This document shows positions 36,171-46,566 of a DNA stretch of 64,000 nucleotides, piece by piece; within the stretch, counting starts at the first letter, position 1, and every line of letters starts with the position of its first letter. The stretch spans positions 186,001-250,000 of the forward strand of contig NZ_JOII01000002.1 of assembly GCF_000719955.1 (NCBI RefSeq), written 5' to 3'. The stretch comes from Streptomyces albidoflavus (GTDB lineage Bacteria > Actinomycetota > Actinomycetes > Streptomycetales > Streptomycetaceae). Under the pieces are notes generated by a model. That model was not told the DNA's origin, ran no database searches, and was given only the letters and a program-made list of their open reading frames with translations. Made by a program: the position numbers and the translations under genes.

Positions 36171-38200
36171 GGTGGCCGGGGAGGAAGCAGTCCCCGAAGG
36201 ACGACCCGACGGACGAGGACCCGGGGCGGCAGCGGGTGTCGGCCTCGGAGGAGGAGCTGTTCGGCGGCCCGCTCCGGTACGACACGGGCTGGTCCCGCCA
36301 CGAGTACGCCTTCGAGGGGCAGACCCTGGGGGCCACGCTGCGGGCCTTCCCCGGGATGGTGGCGGGCACGCTGCGGCTGGCGGCGCGGGCCGACCGGCGG
36401 GCGCTGTGGACGGTGGGCGCGGCCGAGGTGGGGCAGGGCGTGGCGGCGGCGGTGGGGCTGGTCCTGGTCAACCAGGTGCTGGGGGCGCTCCTCGGCACGG
36501 GTGAGGTGGCCGGCCGCCTGCACGGCGCGCTGCCGGCGCTGGTGGCGGGCGGGGTGGTGGCCGTCGTCGGGGCGCTGCTCGCCTCGCTGTCGACCGCGGC
36601 GACGGGCCGGCTGGAGCCGAAGGTGGAGCGGACCGCCAACGAGCGGTACCTGAGCGCGGTCGTGGCGGTGGAGCTGGAGGCGGTGGAGGACGGCGAGTTC
36701 CGGCGGCTGATCGACGTCGCCGACCTCGGCGCCTCCTCGGCCCGGCGGATGGTGGGGCAGGGCGTCTCCACGGTGAACAGCCTGCTGTCGCTGCTGGCGG
36801 CGGCGGGCGTGCTGACCGTCCTGCACCCGGTGCTGCTGCCGATGCTGGTGCTGATCGCGGCCCCGCGCGGCTGGGGCGCGATGCGGGTGACGCAGCGCCG
36901 GTACGCCTCGGTGATGCTCTGGGTGGAGCACCGCAGGGCCAGCAGCCTGATCGGCCGTCACCTGACCTCGCGGGAGTCGGCGCCGGAGATCCGGGTGCAC
37001 GGGGCGGGCGCGTTCCTCCTGCGGCACTTCCGCTCGATGGCGGCCAACGCCGAGGCGGAGCAGGCGAGGCTGGCGCGGGAGCGGGCGGGGACGGAGCTGG
37101 CGGCGGCCGCGCTCTCGGGGCTGGCGATGGTGGTGACCTGGGTGGCGCTGGGGCTGCTGGTGGTGTCGGGGCGGGTCGATCTGGCGGTGGCGGGCACGGC
37201 GGTGGTGGCGATCCGCACCGGGTCGGCGACGCTGGGGGCGCTGGTGGTGAGCCTCAACAACCTGACCGAGGAGTCGCTGTACGTCGCCGACCTGGAGAAC
37301 TGCGTGGCGCGGGCGGCGGAGCGGGCCATCCCGGTGGGCGGGGCGGCGCTGCCCGCCAAGGTGGCGGAAGTGCAGTTCGAGGAGGTGCGGTTCGGCTATC
37401 CGGACCGGGCGGAGCCGGTGCTCGACGGGGTGTCGCTGCGGGTGCGGACCGGCGAGGTGACGGCGGTGGTCGGGGAGAACGGCGCGGGCAAGTCCACCCT
37501 GATGAAGCTCCTCGCGGGGCTCCTGCTGCCGGCCTCCGGCCGGGTGCTGTGGGACGGGGTGGATCTGCGCGAGGCCGACCGGGCCCAGGTCTTCGCCCAG
37601 GTCGGCCTGGTCACCCAGGACTTCGAGCGGTGGCCGATGACGGCCGGGACCAACATCCGGATCGGCGCCCCGGACCGGCCGGGCGGTGCCGCGGAGGTCC
37701 ACGAGGCGGCCCGGGCGGCGGGCGCGGGCCCGCTGGTCGACGGGCTGCCGCGCGGCCTCGACACGCTGCTGTCACGGGTCTTCAAGGGCGGCAGCGACCT
37801 CTCCGGCGGCCAGTGGCAGCGCATCGGCCTGGCCAGGGCCGAGTACCGCGACGCCCGTTTCCTGCTGGTGGACGAGCCGACCTCGGCGCTGGACCCCGAG
37901 GCGGAGATCGCCGCCTTCGACCGCATCCGGGGCCTGGCCGGGCCCGACCGCGCGGTGGTGCTGGTGACCCACCGGATGGCGGCGGTCCGCCGGGCCGACC
38001 GGATCTACGTGCTGGACGGCGGACGGGTCGCCGAGGAGGGCACCCACGACCAGCTCCTCGCGGCGGGCGGCCGGTACGCCGCGATGTACGCGGCGCAGGC
38101 CGCGCAGTACGGGCCGGGCCCACAGAGCCCGCAGGCGCTGCCGCTCCCCCGCCGGAGCGGACCGGCGGCGCCGCCCGCCCCAGCCGGATCGAGCAGGTGA
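36167..38200 (+). CDS. ABC exporter, fused membrane and ATPase domains (copy 2)
   Basis: A 677-residue half-transporter paralogous to the one at 26635-28512. Residues about 1-70 are a polar extension, about 85-400 the membrane domain and about 420-650 the ATPase domain. Motifs: Walker A GENGAGKST, Q-loop VTQDFERWPM, signature LSGGQWQR, Walker B LLVDEPTSALD, H-loop VTHRM. The tail is Pro/Ala-rich. The start is uncertain: GTG 36167 is used, while an upstream GTG (36101) would add an Arg/Gly-rich stretch. Partner and substrate are unknown. Confidence 0.88.
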   Translation: MRWPGRKQSPKDDPTDEDPGRQRVSASEEELFGGPLRYDTGWSRHEYAFEGQTLGATLRAFPGMVAGTLRLAARADRRALWTVGAAEVGQGVAAAVGLVLVNQVLGALLGTGEVAGRLHGALPALVAGGVVAVVGALLASLSTAATGRLEPKVERTANERYLSAVVAVELEAVEDGEFRRLIDVADLGASSARRMVGQGVSTVNSLLSLLAAAGVLTVLHPVLLPMLVLIAAPRGWGAMRVTQRRYASVMLWVEHRRASSLIGRHLTSRESAPEIRVHGAGAFLLRHFRSMAANAEAEQARLARERAGTELAAAALSGLAMVVTWVALGLLVVSGRVDLAVAGTAVVAIRTGSATLGALVVSLNNLTEESLYVADLENCVARAAERAIPVGGAALPAKVAEVQFEEVRFGYPDRAEPVLDGVSLRVRTGEVTAVVGENGAGKSTLMKLLAGLLLPASGRVLWDGVDLREADRAQVFAQVGLVTQDFERWPMTAGTNIRIGAPDRPGGAAEVHEAARAAGAGPLVDGLPRGLDTLLSRVFKGGSDLSGGQWQRIGLARAEYRDARFLLVDEPTSALDPEAEIAAFDRIRGLAGPDRAVVLVTHRMAAVRRADRIYVLDGGRVAEEGTHDQLLAAGGRYAAMYAAQAAQYGPGPQSPQALPLPRRSGPAAPPAPAGSSR

Positions 38201-38360
38201 GCGATGGCATAATCCGGCTGACCGGGGCCCACCTGGCCGGTCGTGACGCACCTGGCGTGGCACGTCAGGGAGTTGAGCGGCCCTCAGGAGCGCACCGGTG
38301 GCCGGGCCGGCGTCCGGCCGGTACCGCGTCCCATACCTCCGAGCCCCACCGGAGCAGCCC

Positions 38361-39143
38361 ATGACGGCAACGCCCAAGCCCGTGATCGACACCAGCCGGC
38401 CGCACCCGGCCCGGGTCTACGACTGGCTTCTCGGCGGCAAGGACCACTACCTCGTCGACCAGGAGGTCGGGGAGAAGCTCCCGGCCGAGGCGCGGGGCAA
38501 CGCCGCGCGCAACCGCGCCTTCATGCACCGGGCGGCCGCCTGGCTGGCCGGGCAGGGCGTCGACCAGTTCCTCGACATCGGCACCGGCATCCCCACCGAG
38601 CCCAACCTCCACCAGATCGTCCAGGCCCTCATCCCCTCGGCCCGGGTGGTCTACGCGGACAACGACCCGATCGTGCTGCGCCACGCCGAGGCCCTGCTGG
38701 TCAGCACCGAGGAGGGCGCCACCGACTACATCCAGGCCGACGTCCGCGACCCCGAGGCGATCCTGGCCCACGCCCGGTCGGTCCTGGACTTCGACCGGCC
38801 GGTCGCCCTCTCGCTCATCGCCCTGCTCCACTTCGTCCCGGACGGCGACGACCCGTACGGCGTCACGCGGGCGCTGGTCGACGCGCTGCCGTCGGGGAGC
38901 TGGCTGGTCCTCTCGCACGGCACCGCCGACCAGCACCCCGAGCTGGAGAACGACACCAAGGACGCCTACAAGGAGGGCGCCATCCCGCTGCGGATGCGGT
39001 CCCGCGCCGAGGTCGAGCCGTTCTTCGCGGGGCTGGAGCTGGCGGAACCGGGGCTGGTGACGGCAACCGACTGGTACCGGGAGGGGCCCGCGCCGGTCAG
39101 TGAGCGCAGCGGGTTCTACGTGGGGGTGGCGCGGGTTCCGTAA
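38361..39143 (+). CDS. S-adenosyl methyltransferase, DUF574 family
   Basis: A 260-residue SAM-dependent methyltransferase of the actinobacterial PF04672 family. Typical features are the start DTSRPHPARVYDWLLGGKDHY, the SAM loop FLDIGTGIPTEPNLH (about residues 70-84), VVYADNDPIVL, and the C-terminal GFYVGVAR. These occur in many copies in Streptomyces, often beside regulators; substrates are mostly unknown. The ATG at 38361 has GGAG upstream. CATAAT at 38208-38213 could be the -10 of its promoter. Confidence 0.9.
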   Translation: MTATPKPVIDTSRPHPARVYDWLLGGKDHYLVDQEVGEKLPAEARGNAARNRAFMHRAAAWLAGQGVDQFLDIGTGIPTEPNLHQIVQALIPSARVVYADNDPIVLRHAEALLVSTEEGATDYIQADVRDPEAILAHARSVLDFDRPVALSLIALLHFVPDGDDPYGVTRALVDALPSGSWLVLSHGTADQHPELENDTKDAYKEGAIPLRMRSRAEVEPFFAGLELAEPGLVTATDWYREGPAPVSERSGFYVGVARVP

Positions 39144-39148
39144 AGGGC

Positions 39149-40069
39149 TCAGGCGGGGGCCGCCTCCCGGTGCCGCAGGCGGCGCAGCATCCGCGCGTCG
39201 CTGAAGCCGACGGCGCGGGCGGCGGTCTCGGCCGGGGTGCCCTGGCCGATGAGGTGGCGGGCGTGCTCCAGCCGTAGCTGCTGCTGGTAGCGGAGCGGGG
39301 TCAGGCCGCCGGTGGCGCGGGCGAAGAGGCGGGTCAGGGTGCGGGGGCTGACCCGGGCGGCGTCGGCGAGGTCGGCCAGGAGCAGGGGTTCGGCGAAGCG
39401 GGCGTCGATCAGGTCCTGGGTGCGGTGGACGGCGTCGTCGAGGTGGGCGCGGTGCCGGAGCATGACGCTGGCCTGCGGCTCGTGCCCGTTGCGGCGGGCG
39501 TGGACGACCATGCTGCGGGCGACCCGGGCGGCGAGTGCGGGGCCGTGGCGTTCGGCGAGCAGGTGGAGGGCGAGGTCGATGCCGCTGGCGATCCCCGCCG
39601 AGGTCACCACCCGGTCGTCGGTGGTGTACAGGACGTCGCGGACCACGGTGGCGCGGGGGTGACGGGCGGCCAGCTCGTCCTGGAGCTCGTGGTGGGTGGT
39701 GCAGCGCCGCCCGTCGAGCAGTCCGGCCTCGCCCAGCGCCCCGGCCCCCGAGCAGACGCTGGCGACGGTCCCGCCGGCCGCGTGGTGGGCGCGCAGCCGC
39801 GCCTGCGCCTCCGGCCCGAACCAGGGGCCGCCGCCCAGGCGGAGCGAGCGGCGGCCGGGGACGAGTAGCAGGTCACCGGCGCCCAGGCGGGGCCACTCGG
39901 TGGCGGCGGAGAGCGGCAGCCCCTGGGCGCTGACGACCTGCTCGCGCTCGGCGACGTAGCTGAGGTGGTACGGGTGTCCGAAGTCGGTGGCGGTACTGAA
40001 GACCTGGGCCGGTCCGGCCAGGTCGAGCAGGTGGACGCCGGGCAGCAGCAGGAGGACGACGTGGGTCAC
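39149..40069 (-). CDS. GlxA-type AraC family transcriptional regulator
   Basis: A 306-residue regulator with an N-terminal DJ-1/PfpI (type 1 amidotransferase-like) domain, residues about 1-170, including the nucleophile-elbow-like CSGAGALGEAGLLDG. A C-terminal AraC DNA-binding domain with two helix-turn-helices (LADLADAARVSPRTLTRLF and ETAARAVGFSD) follows. The GTG start overlaps the stop of the isochorismatase-like gene as GTGA, so the two are co-translated. Members of this family often regulate amide or cysteine-hydrolase-type catabolism. Confidence 0.9.
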   Translation of the reverse strand: MTHVVLLLLPGVHLLDLAGPAQVFSTATDFGHPYHLSYVAEREQVVSAQGLPLSAATEWPRLGAGDLLLVPGRRSLRLGGGPWFGPEAQARLRAHHAAGGTVASVCSGAGALGEAGLLDGRRCTTHHELQDELAARHPRATVVRDVLYTTDDRVVTSAGIASGIDLALHLLAERHGPALAARVARSMVVHARRNGHEPQASVMLRHRAHLDDAVHRTQDLIDARFAEPLLLADLADAARVSPRTLTRLFARATGGLTPLRYQQQLRLEHARHLIGQGTPAETAARAVGFSDARMLRRLRHREAAPA

Positions 40070-40650
40070 CCGGCCGATACTGCCAGTCCGCCGGCTCCCG
40101 CGGTGCGCTCGGCCGCTCTTTCGGCCTCCAGTTCGGCGACGGTGGCGATCCGGGCGAACCGGTCGCGGAGGACGGCCTCGGTGCGCTCCACGATCTGGGC
40201 GGCGCTGAAGCCGCCGACCCCGTCGGTGGTGGTGGCGTCGGTGACGAAGGTGATCGCGTACCCGAGGTCGCTGCCGATCCGCGCGGTGGTCTCGACGCAC
40301 TGTTCGGTGCGGATGCCGCAGACGGTCAGCGCGGTGACGCCGGCCTCGGTCAGCAGGCGCTGGAGCTCGGTGGTGGTGAAGCAGTTGTGCGAGGTCTTGG
40401 TCAGGACGGGTTCGCCGGGCAGCGCCGGGGCCAGCTCGGCGAGCGGGCGGACGTGCCCGCGCTCGGGGTCGAAGACGTTGCCGGTGCCGGGCTCGGTGTG
40501 CAGGACGCGGACGACGAGGTCGCCCCGGTCGCGGGCGAGCGCCACCAGGCGGTCGACGGAACGGGCGATGTCCGGGTCGGCCATCCGGCTCCACTCGGGC
40601 CGGGCGCGGAAGGATTCCTGGACATCGACGACGATCAGGGCTCGGTTCAT
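40066..40650 (-). CDS. isochorismatase-like cysteine hydrolase
   Basis: A 194-residue hydrolase of the isochorismatase/nicotinamidase superfamily. The catalytic triad is Asp in VVDVQESF (about residue 9), Lys in LTKTSHNCF (about 84) and Cys in GIRTEQCVETTAR (about 117). Substrates in the family include N-carbamoyl compounds and amides; none is evident here. It is first in a two-gene operon with the GlxA-type regulator. The upstream sequence shows no strong ribosome site, so the ATG at 40650 may be leaderless or slightly misplaced. Confidence 0.88.
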   Translation of the reverse strand: MNRALIVVDVQESFRARPEWSRMADPDIARSVDRLVALARDRGDLVVRVLHTEPGTGNVFDPERGHVRPLAELAPALPGEPVLTKTSHNCFTTTELQRLLTEAGVTALTVCGIRTEQCVETTARIGSDLGYAITFVTDATTTDGVGGFSAAQIVERTEAVLRDRFARIATVAELEAERAAERTAGAGGLAVSAG

Positions 40651-40753
40651 GGGAACCAGGGTGGCCTGCGGGGACCGCGCGGCGGCAGGCACGATCGGGG
40701 CGCGCTCCGGAACGATCCGGTCACGCCCCCCGGAGCCTTCCGGCGCGCCCGCC

Positions 40754-40984
40754 TCAGAGGATGATGATCGCGTAGGCCAGGAAGAACCCGGCGACCAGCA
40801 GGCTGACGACGATGATCGCCGTGAGCGGCCCCGCCGCCCAGCCGCTGGTGGGGTTCCAGGTCTCCTGGGGGCCGGTGCCTCCCACACCGTCCTCGGCCGG
40901 GGGTGTCTCCGTCGGGTGTGGCCCGCCACCGCCCCTCATTCCGGGGGTGACGCGCGGCTTCGCGGTGATCGCATGTGCACTCAT
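40754..40984 (-). CDS. small single-helix membrane protein (DUF6480-like)
   Basis: A 76-residue protein with a polar N-terminal half (Pro/Gly/Thr-rich, ETPPAEDG), an ETWNPTSGWAAGPL segment and a single C-terminal transmembrane helix (TAIIVVSLLVAGFFLAYAIII). This layout matches small Streptomyces proteins grouped as DUF6480. Function unknown. An AT-rich imperfect palindrome (GGGTATTTGTACCC, 40986-40999) sits directly before the ATG and could contain its promoter. Confidence 0.7.
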   Translation of the reverse strand: MSAHAITAKPRVTPGMRGGGGPHPTETPPAEDGVGGTGPQETWNPTSGWAAGPLTAIIVVSLLVAGFFLAYAIIIL

Positions 40985-41214
40985 GGGGTATTTGTACCCA
41001 TTCGGCCCTGCTCTCATCGCACCCGGCCCCGGAAATCTCTCCCGCCTCGTCCGTGGCTTCTCCCCCGCCCGCGCCGCTCCGGGAAGGTGCCGCGCCTGCC
41101 GCGCCCGGGGTGCGCGCCCCGGCGGGCCGTCCCAGGATGGGCGCGACGGCCAGGGGCCGGTCCGGCGCCCGCCGGGGCCGCCCGGCGCCGCAGCCGACCC
41201 CGAGGGAGCCCCAC

Positions 41215-42183
41215 ATGATCACCGCGGAGACGACGACGGCACAGGTCCGCTCGGCGCTGCGCCGCGCCCTGCCGAAGAACGAGCGCCCCGGACTGGTGCT
41301 GCGCGCCATGGGGCGGCTGGAGCGGGCCTCCGTCCTGGACGCCGTCGCCGGGCCCCTGCGGCGCGGCGTGCAGGCGCTACCGCTCTCCCGCGCCACCCGC
41401 GACGCGCTGCACGGCAAGTGGCTCGGCCACCCCGTGCACCCGGTCATGGTGCAGGTCCCGGTCGGCGCCTGGCTCTCCTCCGCCGTCCTGGACCTGGTGC
41501 CGGGGGCGAAGGTGCCCTCACGGGTGCTGATCGCGGTGGGGCTGGCGGGGGCGGGACCGGCGGCGCTCACCGGCTGGGTGGACTGGGCGGACACGCACAA
41601 GGAGCAGCTGCGGGTCGGCCTCGTGCACGCCGTGCTGAACCAGGCCGGCGTCGTCTGCTACGCGGGCTCACTCGGCGCGCGGCTCATCGGCCGGGAGAAG
41701 ACCGGGCGGTTGCTGGCGCTGGCCGGGCTCACCGCGATCGGCGCGGGCGGGGCGATCGGCGGTCACCTCGCCTTCCGCCAGGCGTCCGGCGCCAACCACA
41801 CCGAGAGCTTCCCGCACCTGGTCTCGCCCGGCTGGCACAGCCTGGGCGAACTGGCCACCGTCCCGCTGGGGCGCCCGGAGCGGCGGATGATCGAGGACCT
41901 CGCGGTCCTGGTGGTACGGGACGCCGACGACACGCTCTCGGTCATCGCCGACCACTGCAGCCACCTCGGCGGCCCGCTCTCCGAGGGCACGATCAGCGAC
42001 GGCTGCGTCACCTGCCCCTGGCACGGCAGCGTCTTCCGCCTCTCCGACGGCTGGAACGTCGAGGGCCCCGCCACCGCCCCGCAGCCCGCCTTCGACGTAC
42101 GGGTCACCGACGGCGAGGTCGAGGTCCGGCTGCGCCGCGGCACCCCCCGCCGCAGCCGGCTGGCGCTGACCCGCAACCGCTGA
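41215..42183 (+). CDS. Rieske [2Fe-2S] protein fused to a DUF2231 membrane domain
   Basis: A 322-residue protein. After a polar N-terminus, residues about 65-190 form a DUF2231-type membrane domain (GKWLGHPVHPVMVQVPVGAWLSSAVLDL and two or three further helices). The C-terminal part is a Rieske domain with both cluster motifs, CSHLGG (Cys, His) and CPWHGS (Cys, His). It is probably a membrane-bound electron carrier; partners are not encoded nearby. The ATG at 41215 follows GAGGGAG. Confidence 0.9.
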   Translation: MITAETTTAQVRSALRRALPKNERPGLVLRAMGRLERASVLDAVAGPLRRGVQALPLSRATRDALHGKWLGHPVHPVMVQVPVGAWLSSAVLDLVPGAKVPSRVLIAVGLAGAGPAALTGWVDWADTHKEQLRVGLVHAVLNQAGVVCYAGSLGARLIGREKTGRLLALAGLTAIGAGGAIGGHLAFRQASGANHTESFPHLVSPGWHSLGELATVPLGRPERRMIEDLAVLVVRDADDTLSVIADHCSHLGGPLSEGTISDGCVTCPWHGSVFRLSDGWNVEGPATAPQPAFDVRVTDGEVEVRLRRGTPRRSRLALTRNR

Positions 42184-42305
42184 CCTCGGCCACCCCCTCC
42201 CCCGACGGGCCTCCCGCGTCCTAGACTTCGCTTCTTCGAGACGCGGTGCGACCATCGAACGCCCCGCCGTCCAGAGCCGATCCGACGGTGTGGGAGCGTA
42301 CGTCC

Positions 42306-43028
42306 GTGTTCTACCAGCTGCTCAAATACGTCCTGCTGGGGCCGCTGCTGCGGCTGATGTTCCGGCCCCGCGTCGAGGGGCTGGAACACGTGCCGGAGGA
42401 GGGGGCGGCGATCGTCGCGGGCAACCACCTCTCCTTCGCCGACCACTTCCTGATGCCGGCGATCCTGCACCGCCGCATCACCTTCCTGGCCAAGGCGGAG
42501 TACTTCACCGGGCCCGGCGTGCGCGGACGGCTGACCGCCGCGTTCTTCCGCAGCGCCGGGCAGATCCCGGTGGACCGCTCGGGCCGCGAGGCGGGCCAGG
42601 CCGCCATCCGCGAGGGGCTCGGCGTCCTGGGCAAGGGCGAACTGCTCGGCATCTACCCGGAGGGCACCCGCTCGCACGACGGGCGGCTCTACAAGGGCAA
42701 GGTCGGGGTGGCCGCGATGGCGCTGCGAGCCGGGGTGCCGGTGATCCCGTGCGCCATGATCGGCACCTTCGAGGCGCAGCCGCCCGGCCAGAAGTTCCCG
42801 AGCCCGCGCCGCATCCGCATCCGCTTCGGGGAGCCGCTGGACTTCTCCCGGCACGCCGGGCTCGCCGACGAGAAGGCGGTCCTGCGCGCCGTCACCGACG
42901 AGATCATGACGGCCGTCCTCGCCCTCTCCGGCCAGGAGTACGTGGACCGGTACGCGTCCGAGGTCAAGGCCGAGGAGGACCAGCGCCGCAAGGAGAGCAG
43001 ACGGGCCGGGGTCCGGCGGGGGAACTGA
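42306..43028 (+). CDS. 1-acyl-sn-glycerol-3-phosphate acyltransferase
   Basis: A PlsC-type acyltransferase of 240 residues that makes phosphatidic acid from lysophosphatidic acid, at the membrane. The catalytic motif NHLSFADH (His, Asp) is at about residues 41-48, and the substrate-binding motifs IPVDRSG and IYPEGTRS follow. The N-terminus is hydrophobic (YQLLKYVLLGPLLRLMF). The C-terminus is a charged helix. The GTG at 42306 is used because GGGAGCG lies upstream at acceptable distance. Confidence 0.9.
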   Translation: MFYQLLKYVLLGPLLRLMFRPRVEGLEHVPEEGAAIVAGNHLSFADHFLMPAILHRRITFLAKAEYFTGPGVRGRLTAAFFRSAGQIPVDRSGREAGQAAIREGLGVLGKGELLGIYPEGTRSHDGRLYKGKVGVAAMALRAGVPVIPCAMIGTFEAQPPGQKFPSPRRIRIRFGEPLDFSRHAGLADEKAVLRAVTDEIMTAVLALSGQEYVDRYASEVKAEEDQRRKESRRAGVRRGN

Positions 43029-43144
43029 GCGGGACAGCGTCGGCCCCGCCGTAGAATTCGCCTGCACCCACCACGGGTCGGCACGGCACTGTGGCCGCGG
43101 ACCACGCGACGCGGGTCCGGCATCCCGAGGAGGCACCCCCAGCC

Positions 43145-44362
43145 ATGCAGATACGTTCCGCGACCGGTGAGGAGCTCGACGTCTTCGTCGACACGCTCCA
43201 CACGGCCTTCGGGCTCTTCCCCAAGACCCCGGTCGACGGCGGCGGGCTGTGGTGGTCGGCGCTGGAGACGGACCGCTGCCTGCTGGCCTCCACCGCGGAC
43301 GGGCGGCCCGTCGGCACCGCCGCCACCTACTCCTTCGAACTGACCCTGCCCGGGGGGACGGTCGTCCCGGCCGGCGGGCTGACCGCCGTCGGCGTCCTGC
43401 CCACCCACCGCCGCCGGGGCGTGCTCAGCGCGATGATGCGGCAGCAGCTCGCGGACCTGCGGGCGCGCGGCGAGTCGGTCGCCGTCCTGCTCTCCTCCGA
43501 GGCGCCGATCTACGGCCGCTTCGGCTACGGCCCGGCGACCTACACCTCCAAGCTGACCCTCACCCGCCACGAGGCCACGCTCGCCGTCCCCCGGGCGCGC
43601 GGTGCGGCGTCCGCGCCGGAGACCGGCTCGGTCGAGGTGGTGCGCAGGGACGGGTGCGGCGACCTCCTGGAGGAGGTCTACGACCGTTACCGGCGCGCCC
43701 AGCCCGGCGCGCTCTCGCGCCCGCACCGCTGGTGGGAGCGGCGCGCCGGCCAGCCGCCCGTCTCCCCGGCGCCGCGCCACATCGCCGTCCACCGGGACGC
43801 CGAGGGCACCCCGGACGGCTACGCCAGCTACGCGGTCGAGTCGGGCACCCTGACCGTGGACGAGATCATCACCACCGACGACGCCGTGTTCACCGCCCTG
43901 GTCCGCTACGTCCTCGGCCACGACCTGGTCTCCAAGGTGGTCCTGCGGCACGTCCCGGCCGACCACCCGCTGCGCTGGCAGCTGGCGGACTTCCGCGCCG
44001 CCGAGGTGGGCGGAGTCACCGACTGGCTCTGGGTGCGGCTCCTGGACGTGCCCGGAGCGCTCACCGCGCGCCACTGGGCCGCCGACGGCGAACTCGTCCT
44101 CGACGTGGACGACCCCTTCCTCGGCGAGCACGGCCGGTACCTGCTGACCGTCCGGGACGGCAAGGCCGACTGCGCCCCGACCGACCGCGCGCCCGGCCTC
44201 TCCCTGGACATCCGGGACCTGGGCTCCCTCTACCTGGGCGGCACCGCGCCGAGCACCCTCGTACGGGCCGGACACGTCACGGCCCACCAGCCGGGCGCCG
44301 CCGCCCTCGCCGACACCCTCTTCCGCACCGAGCGCGCCCCGCACTGCCTGCACTGGTTCTGA
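43145..44362 (+). CDS. GNAT N-acetyltransferase, Eis-like
   Basis: A 405-residue protein with two tandem GNAT domains and a C-terminal sterol-carrier-like domain, the architecture of Eis family acetyltransferases. The acetyl-CoA loop is VGVLPTHRRRGVLSAMM (about residues 82-98). Other family landmarks are SSEAPIYGRFGYG and the C-terminal carboxylate ending in CLHWF, which serves as general base in Eis. Mycobacterial Eis acetylates aminoglycosides and lysines; the substrate here is unknown. Confidence 0.9.
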   Translation: MQIRSATGEELDVFVDTLHTAFGLFPKTPVDGGGLWWSALETDRCLLASTADGRPVGTAATYSFELTLPGGTVVPAGGLTAVGVLPTHRRRGVLSAMMRQQLADLRARGESVAVLLSSEAPIYGRFGYGPATYTSKLTLTRHEATLAVPRARGAASAPETGSVEVVRRDGCGDLLEEVYDRYRRAQPGALSRPHRWWERRAGQPPVSPAPRHIAVHRDAEGTPDGYASYAVESGTLTVDEIITTDDAVFTALVRYVLGHDLVSKVVLRHVPADHPLRWQLADFRAAEVGGVTDWLWVRLLDVPGALTARHWAADGELVLDVDDPFLGEHGRYLLTVRDGKADCAPTDRAPGLSLDIRDLGSLYLGGTAPSTLVRAGHVTAHQPGAAALADTLFRTERAPHCLHWF

Positions 44363-44377
44363 GGCGCACCGGCATCC

Positions 44378-45150
44378 TCAGGCGCCGGCCCCCAGCGCCG
44401 CCCCCGCCTCGTCCAGCAGCCGCCGCAGGAGGCGGGCGTCGGGGGCCAGCGCGGTGACCAGCACGGCCGGTCCCGCCAGCGGGGTGAGCGCGGCCGAACC
44501 GGTCTCCGCGGAGCCGAACAGCGCCGGCTCGAACGGCTTGTCGGCGAAGGCGGTGTCGACCACGACGAGCTGACCGAGCGCCCGCCGCCCGCCGAGCACC
44601 GCGGGCCCGTCCCAGCCGCCGGGGGCCCCGGGCCCGCAGGCGAGTTCCTGGTCGAGCAGGGTGCGCCCGTCGTGGCGCACCGTCAGGCGGCTGGTCAGGG
44701 TGCCGGCCGGCTCGCCGGTCCGGCCGAGGATCTGCTCCTCGCGCAGGACGAGCCGGCCGTCGCCCTCGACCTCGGCGCGGGTGGTGACCCGCAGGTCGCT
44801 CCCGGACGCCGAGATGAGCTGCTCCGGCGCCCAGACGAGGCGGGCGCCGGGCCCCACCGCGAGCGATACGCCGTACTCGGCGGGGCCGCCGCGCTGTCCG
44901 GGCAGGGCGAGGGTGGCGGCGGCCGAGCCGATCCGCAGCCGGGCGCCGGGGCCGGCGGTGGCGGTCACGGTCAGGCGGTCGCCGCCGAGCGGGCCGCTCA
45001 TGGCGCCGACCAGCAGCACGCCCGCCTCGTCCGGGGTGCCCCGCACCCGGCGCAGTGCCAGCGGGCCGTCCCCCTGGAGGACGGGCAGGGCGGTGCCGCC
45101 CCGTCCGTCGGGACGGGCCCGGACGCGGGCGTGGGCGGTGACGCCGGCGC

Positions 45151-45154
<4 letters not shown>
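44378..45154 (-). CDS. ureD: urease accessory protein UreD
   Basis: A 258-residue scaffold protein that, with UreF and UreG, loads nickel into apo-urease. Family features include [16 protein letters not shown], the [10 protein letters not shown] segment and the LPC-like core of UreD/UreH. The GTG overlaps the UreG stop as GTGA. It is the last gene of ureABCFGD. Confidence 0.9.
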
Positions 45155-45840
<686 letters not shown>

Positions 45841-45881
45841 GGGGTACTCCGTTTCGGGTGCGGCCGGGCGGGCGTCGCGGG

Positions 45882-46556
45882 TCAGGAGGCGAAGAGGCGT
45901 ACGGGGCGGGCCGCGTGGGCCTCGGCGCCGGTCTCCAGCAGCGGGGCGGAGGCGGCGGGCAGGGCGCCGGGGCCCTCGGCGGCGCAGCGGCGGGCCGCCT
46001 CGGCGGCGCGGGCGGCGACCTGGTCCAGCTCGGGTGCGAGGCGGGCGAGGACGGCGGTGGCGTCGAAGGGGTCGAGGGAGAGCAGGCGAACGGTGGCGGT
46101 GGCGGGGCCGCTGACGCTCTCGTAGGCGGCGGCGTGCGCCGCGTCGAGCGGGGTGAGGCCGGCGGCGCGAGCGGCGAGGCCGAGCACGACGGGCTGGTGG
46201 GCGCCGCGCGGCCGGGCGGCGGCCAGCGCGTCGAGCGCCGGGTCGGGCCAGGCCGCCCGGGCCGCGCGCATCAGCTGGCGGCCCAGCCGGCGGGCGGCGG
46301 TGCGCAGCGCCGGGGAGGGGGTGCGGGCGTCGGCCGCCTCGTCCAGGGCGAGCGGGTCGGTGCCGTCGGCGGCCGCCGCGGCGAGGGCGGCGGCGACCAG
46401 GCCGGCGGTGTGCAGGCGGCCCCGGCAGAAGGCGCCGAGATCCGCGGCGTCCCTGATCCGCCCGGCGCCCACCGCCTCCTCGGCGCCGCCGGAGTGGGCG
46501 TGGCCGCCCGCCGGGAAGCGGCCGTCGGCGAGGACCAGCAGGGCCGCGCGGCTCAT
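45882..46556 (-). CDS. ureF: urease accessory protein UreF
   Basis: A 224-residue all-helical protein that couples UreG GTPase activity to urease maturation. The start [24 protein letters not shown] is the UreF signature, and the [13 protein letters not shown] region near the C-terminus is conserved. The ATG at 46556 lies 10 nt after the ureC stop with GAGGAG upstream. Confidence 0.92.
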   Translation of the reverse strand: MSRAALLVLADGRFPAGGHAHSGGAEEAVGAGRIRDAADLGAFCRGRLHTAGLVAAALAAAAADGTDPLALDEAADARTPSPALRTAARRLGRQLMRAARAAWPDPALDALAAARPRGAHQPVVLGLAARAAGLTPLDAAHAAAYESVSGPATATVRLLSLDPFDATAVLARLAPELDQVAARAAEAARRCAAEGPGALPAASAPLLETGAEAHAARPVRLFAS

Positions 46557-46566
46557 GGGCAGCTCC

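Noticed and set aside
33473..37702. A minus-strand ORF of about 1400 codons
   Set aside because: Only its last 254 codons are a real gene (uracil-DNA glycosylase). The rest is antisense to phosphoglucomutase and ABC exporter 2.
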